NCBI GenBank assembly: GCA_023428135.1
Contig: JAEYZG010000065.1
Coordinates: forward strand, 1-5,911
Origin: Bacteroidota bacterium
GTDB lineage: Bacteria; Bacteroidota; Bacteroidia; Cytophagales; Cytophagaceae
DNA length: 5,911 nt
Direction of reading: 5' to 3'
In this document: positions 5,824 through 5,911 of the stretch, in pieces
Layout: the number at the start of each line of letters is the position of its first letter
Numbering within the stretch: the first letter of the stretch is position 1
Notes under the pieces: generated by a model
Database searches by the model: none
Told to the model about the DNA's origin: nothing
Seen by the model: the letters and a program-made list of their open reading frames with translations, nothing else
Program-made: the position numbers and the translations under genes

Positions 5824-5857
5824 GAACCGTACTTGACAGTCTCCCGTCATACGGCTC
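5824..5857 (-). ncRNA. Group II intron domain V (catalytic hairpin)
   Basis: Exactly 34 nt on the minus strand, the usual size of domain V. The lower stem GAGCCGTAT pairs with GTACGGTTC and contains the catalytic AGC triad (5856-5854). A two-nucleotide AA bulge follows on the 3' side, then the upper stem GACGG/CTGTC capped by a GAGA (GNRA) tetraloop. All parts expected of an active ribozyme core are present. It binds the catalytic metal ions for splicing and reverse splicing. Confidence 0.92.
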
Positions 5858-5869
5858 TTGTTATACAAA

Positions 5870-5911
5870 TCACATTTCTTTAAAACCAACCTGCCAATGA
5901 TAAAACAACTT
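5870..5911 (-). CDS. Group II intron reverse transcriptase/maturase, C-terminal fragment
   Basis: On the minus strand the frame entering at the window edge reads KLFYHWQVGFKEM and stops at TGA (5872-5870), 12 nt before domain V. The intron-encoded protein normally ends in domain IV just before domain V, so position supports the call. From memory, HWxxGF-like endings occur in such maturases. Only 13 residues are visible, so integrity of the protein cannot be judged. Confidence 0.6.
   Translation of the reverse strand, partial: KLFYHWQVGFKEM

Larger units (their letters stand above)
5785..5911 (-). mobile_element. 3' terminus of a group II intron, minus strand, continuing beyond the window
   Basis: Read on the minus strand, the order is the maturase C-terminus (5911-5870), a 12-nt linker, domain V (5857-5824) and domain VI (5820-5788), ending ...CTCGAC at 5785. 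Group II introns end in AY, and the branch-point A lies seven nucleotides from this end, so the 3' splice site falls at 5785/5784. The 3' exon is then the antisense of the SUKH gene. The 5' part of the intron lies beyond the right edge. Confidence 0.9.

Overview
The window looks like a Bacteroidota chromosome, probably Flavobacteriia and possibly Chryseobacterium-like (inference). It is AT-rich, it encodes a secreted protein with a type IX secretion (T9SS) C-terminal sorting tail, and its upstream regions carry weak TAnnTTTG-like -7 boxes instead of clear Shine-Dalgarno or sigma70 signals. It is an accessory-type stretch, cut at both edges by mobile elements.

Left edge (1-127): the last 14 codons of an IstB-like protein, then two 20-bp repeats with a 23-bp period. 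This is the right end of an IS21-family insertion sequence. It lies just upstream of an AraC-family regulator gene (141-956, TTG start), whose native promoter and perhaps native start it has displaced. After the regulator, in the same direction, is a VOC/glyoxalase-fold protein with a lipoprotein-type leader and an internal ATG at the usual cytosolic start of such proteins (1029-1502). The two probably form a regulator/target pair (inference).

Middle (1503-1899): no gene, but rich in foldable DNA. It holds an attC-like imperfect hairpin, a copy of a REP-like repeat that recurs at 4554-4609, a perfect 16-bp-arm palindrome, and a strong intrinsic terminator that serves the minus-strand gene. 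That gene (1900-3339, minus) encodes an exported FG-GAP-like repeat protein with a T9SS sorting tail. A 279-bp divergent intergenic region with small inverted repeats separates it from a DUF808 (YedI-family) membrane protein (3619-4488, plus).

Right side: after the second REP-like copy comes a SUKH (SMI1/KNR4) gene (4699-5793), the family of many toxin-immunity proteins. Its 3' end runs into the 3' terminus of a group II intron lying on the opposite strand (5785 to beyond 5911). Domain V, domain VI with the bulged branch-point A, and the last codons of the maturase are all readable. The last two sense codons and the stop of the SUKH frame come from the intron, so the native C-terminus has been separated from the gene.

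I see no new defence system or biosynthetic cluster. The strongest observations are the two mobile-element junctions that alter host genes, the attC-like and REP-like repeats, and the dual-start lipoprotein VOC gene.
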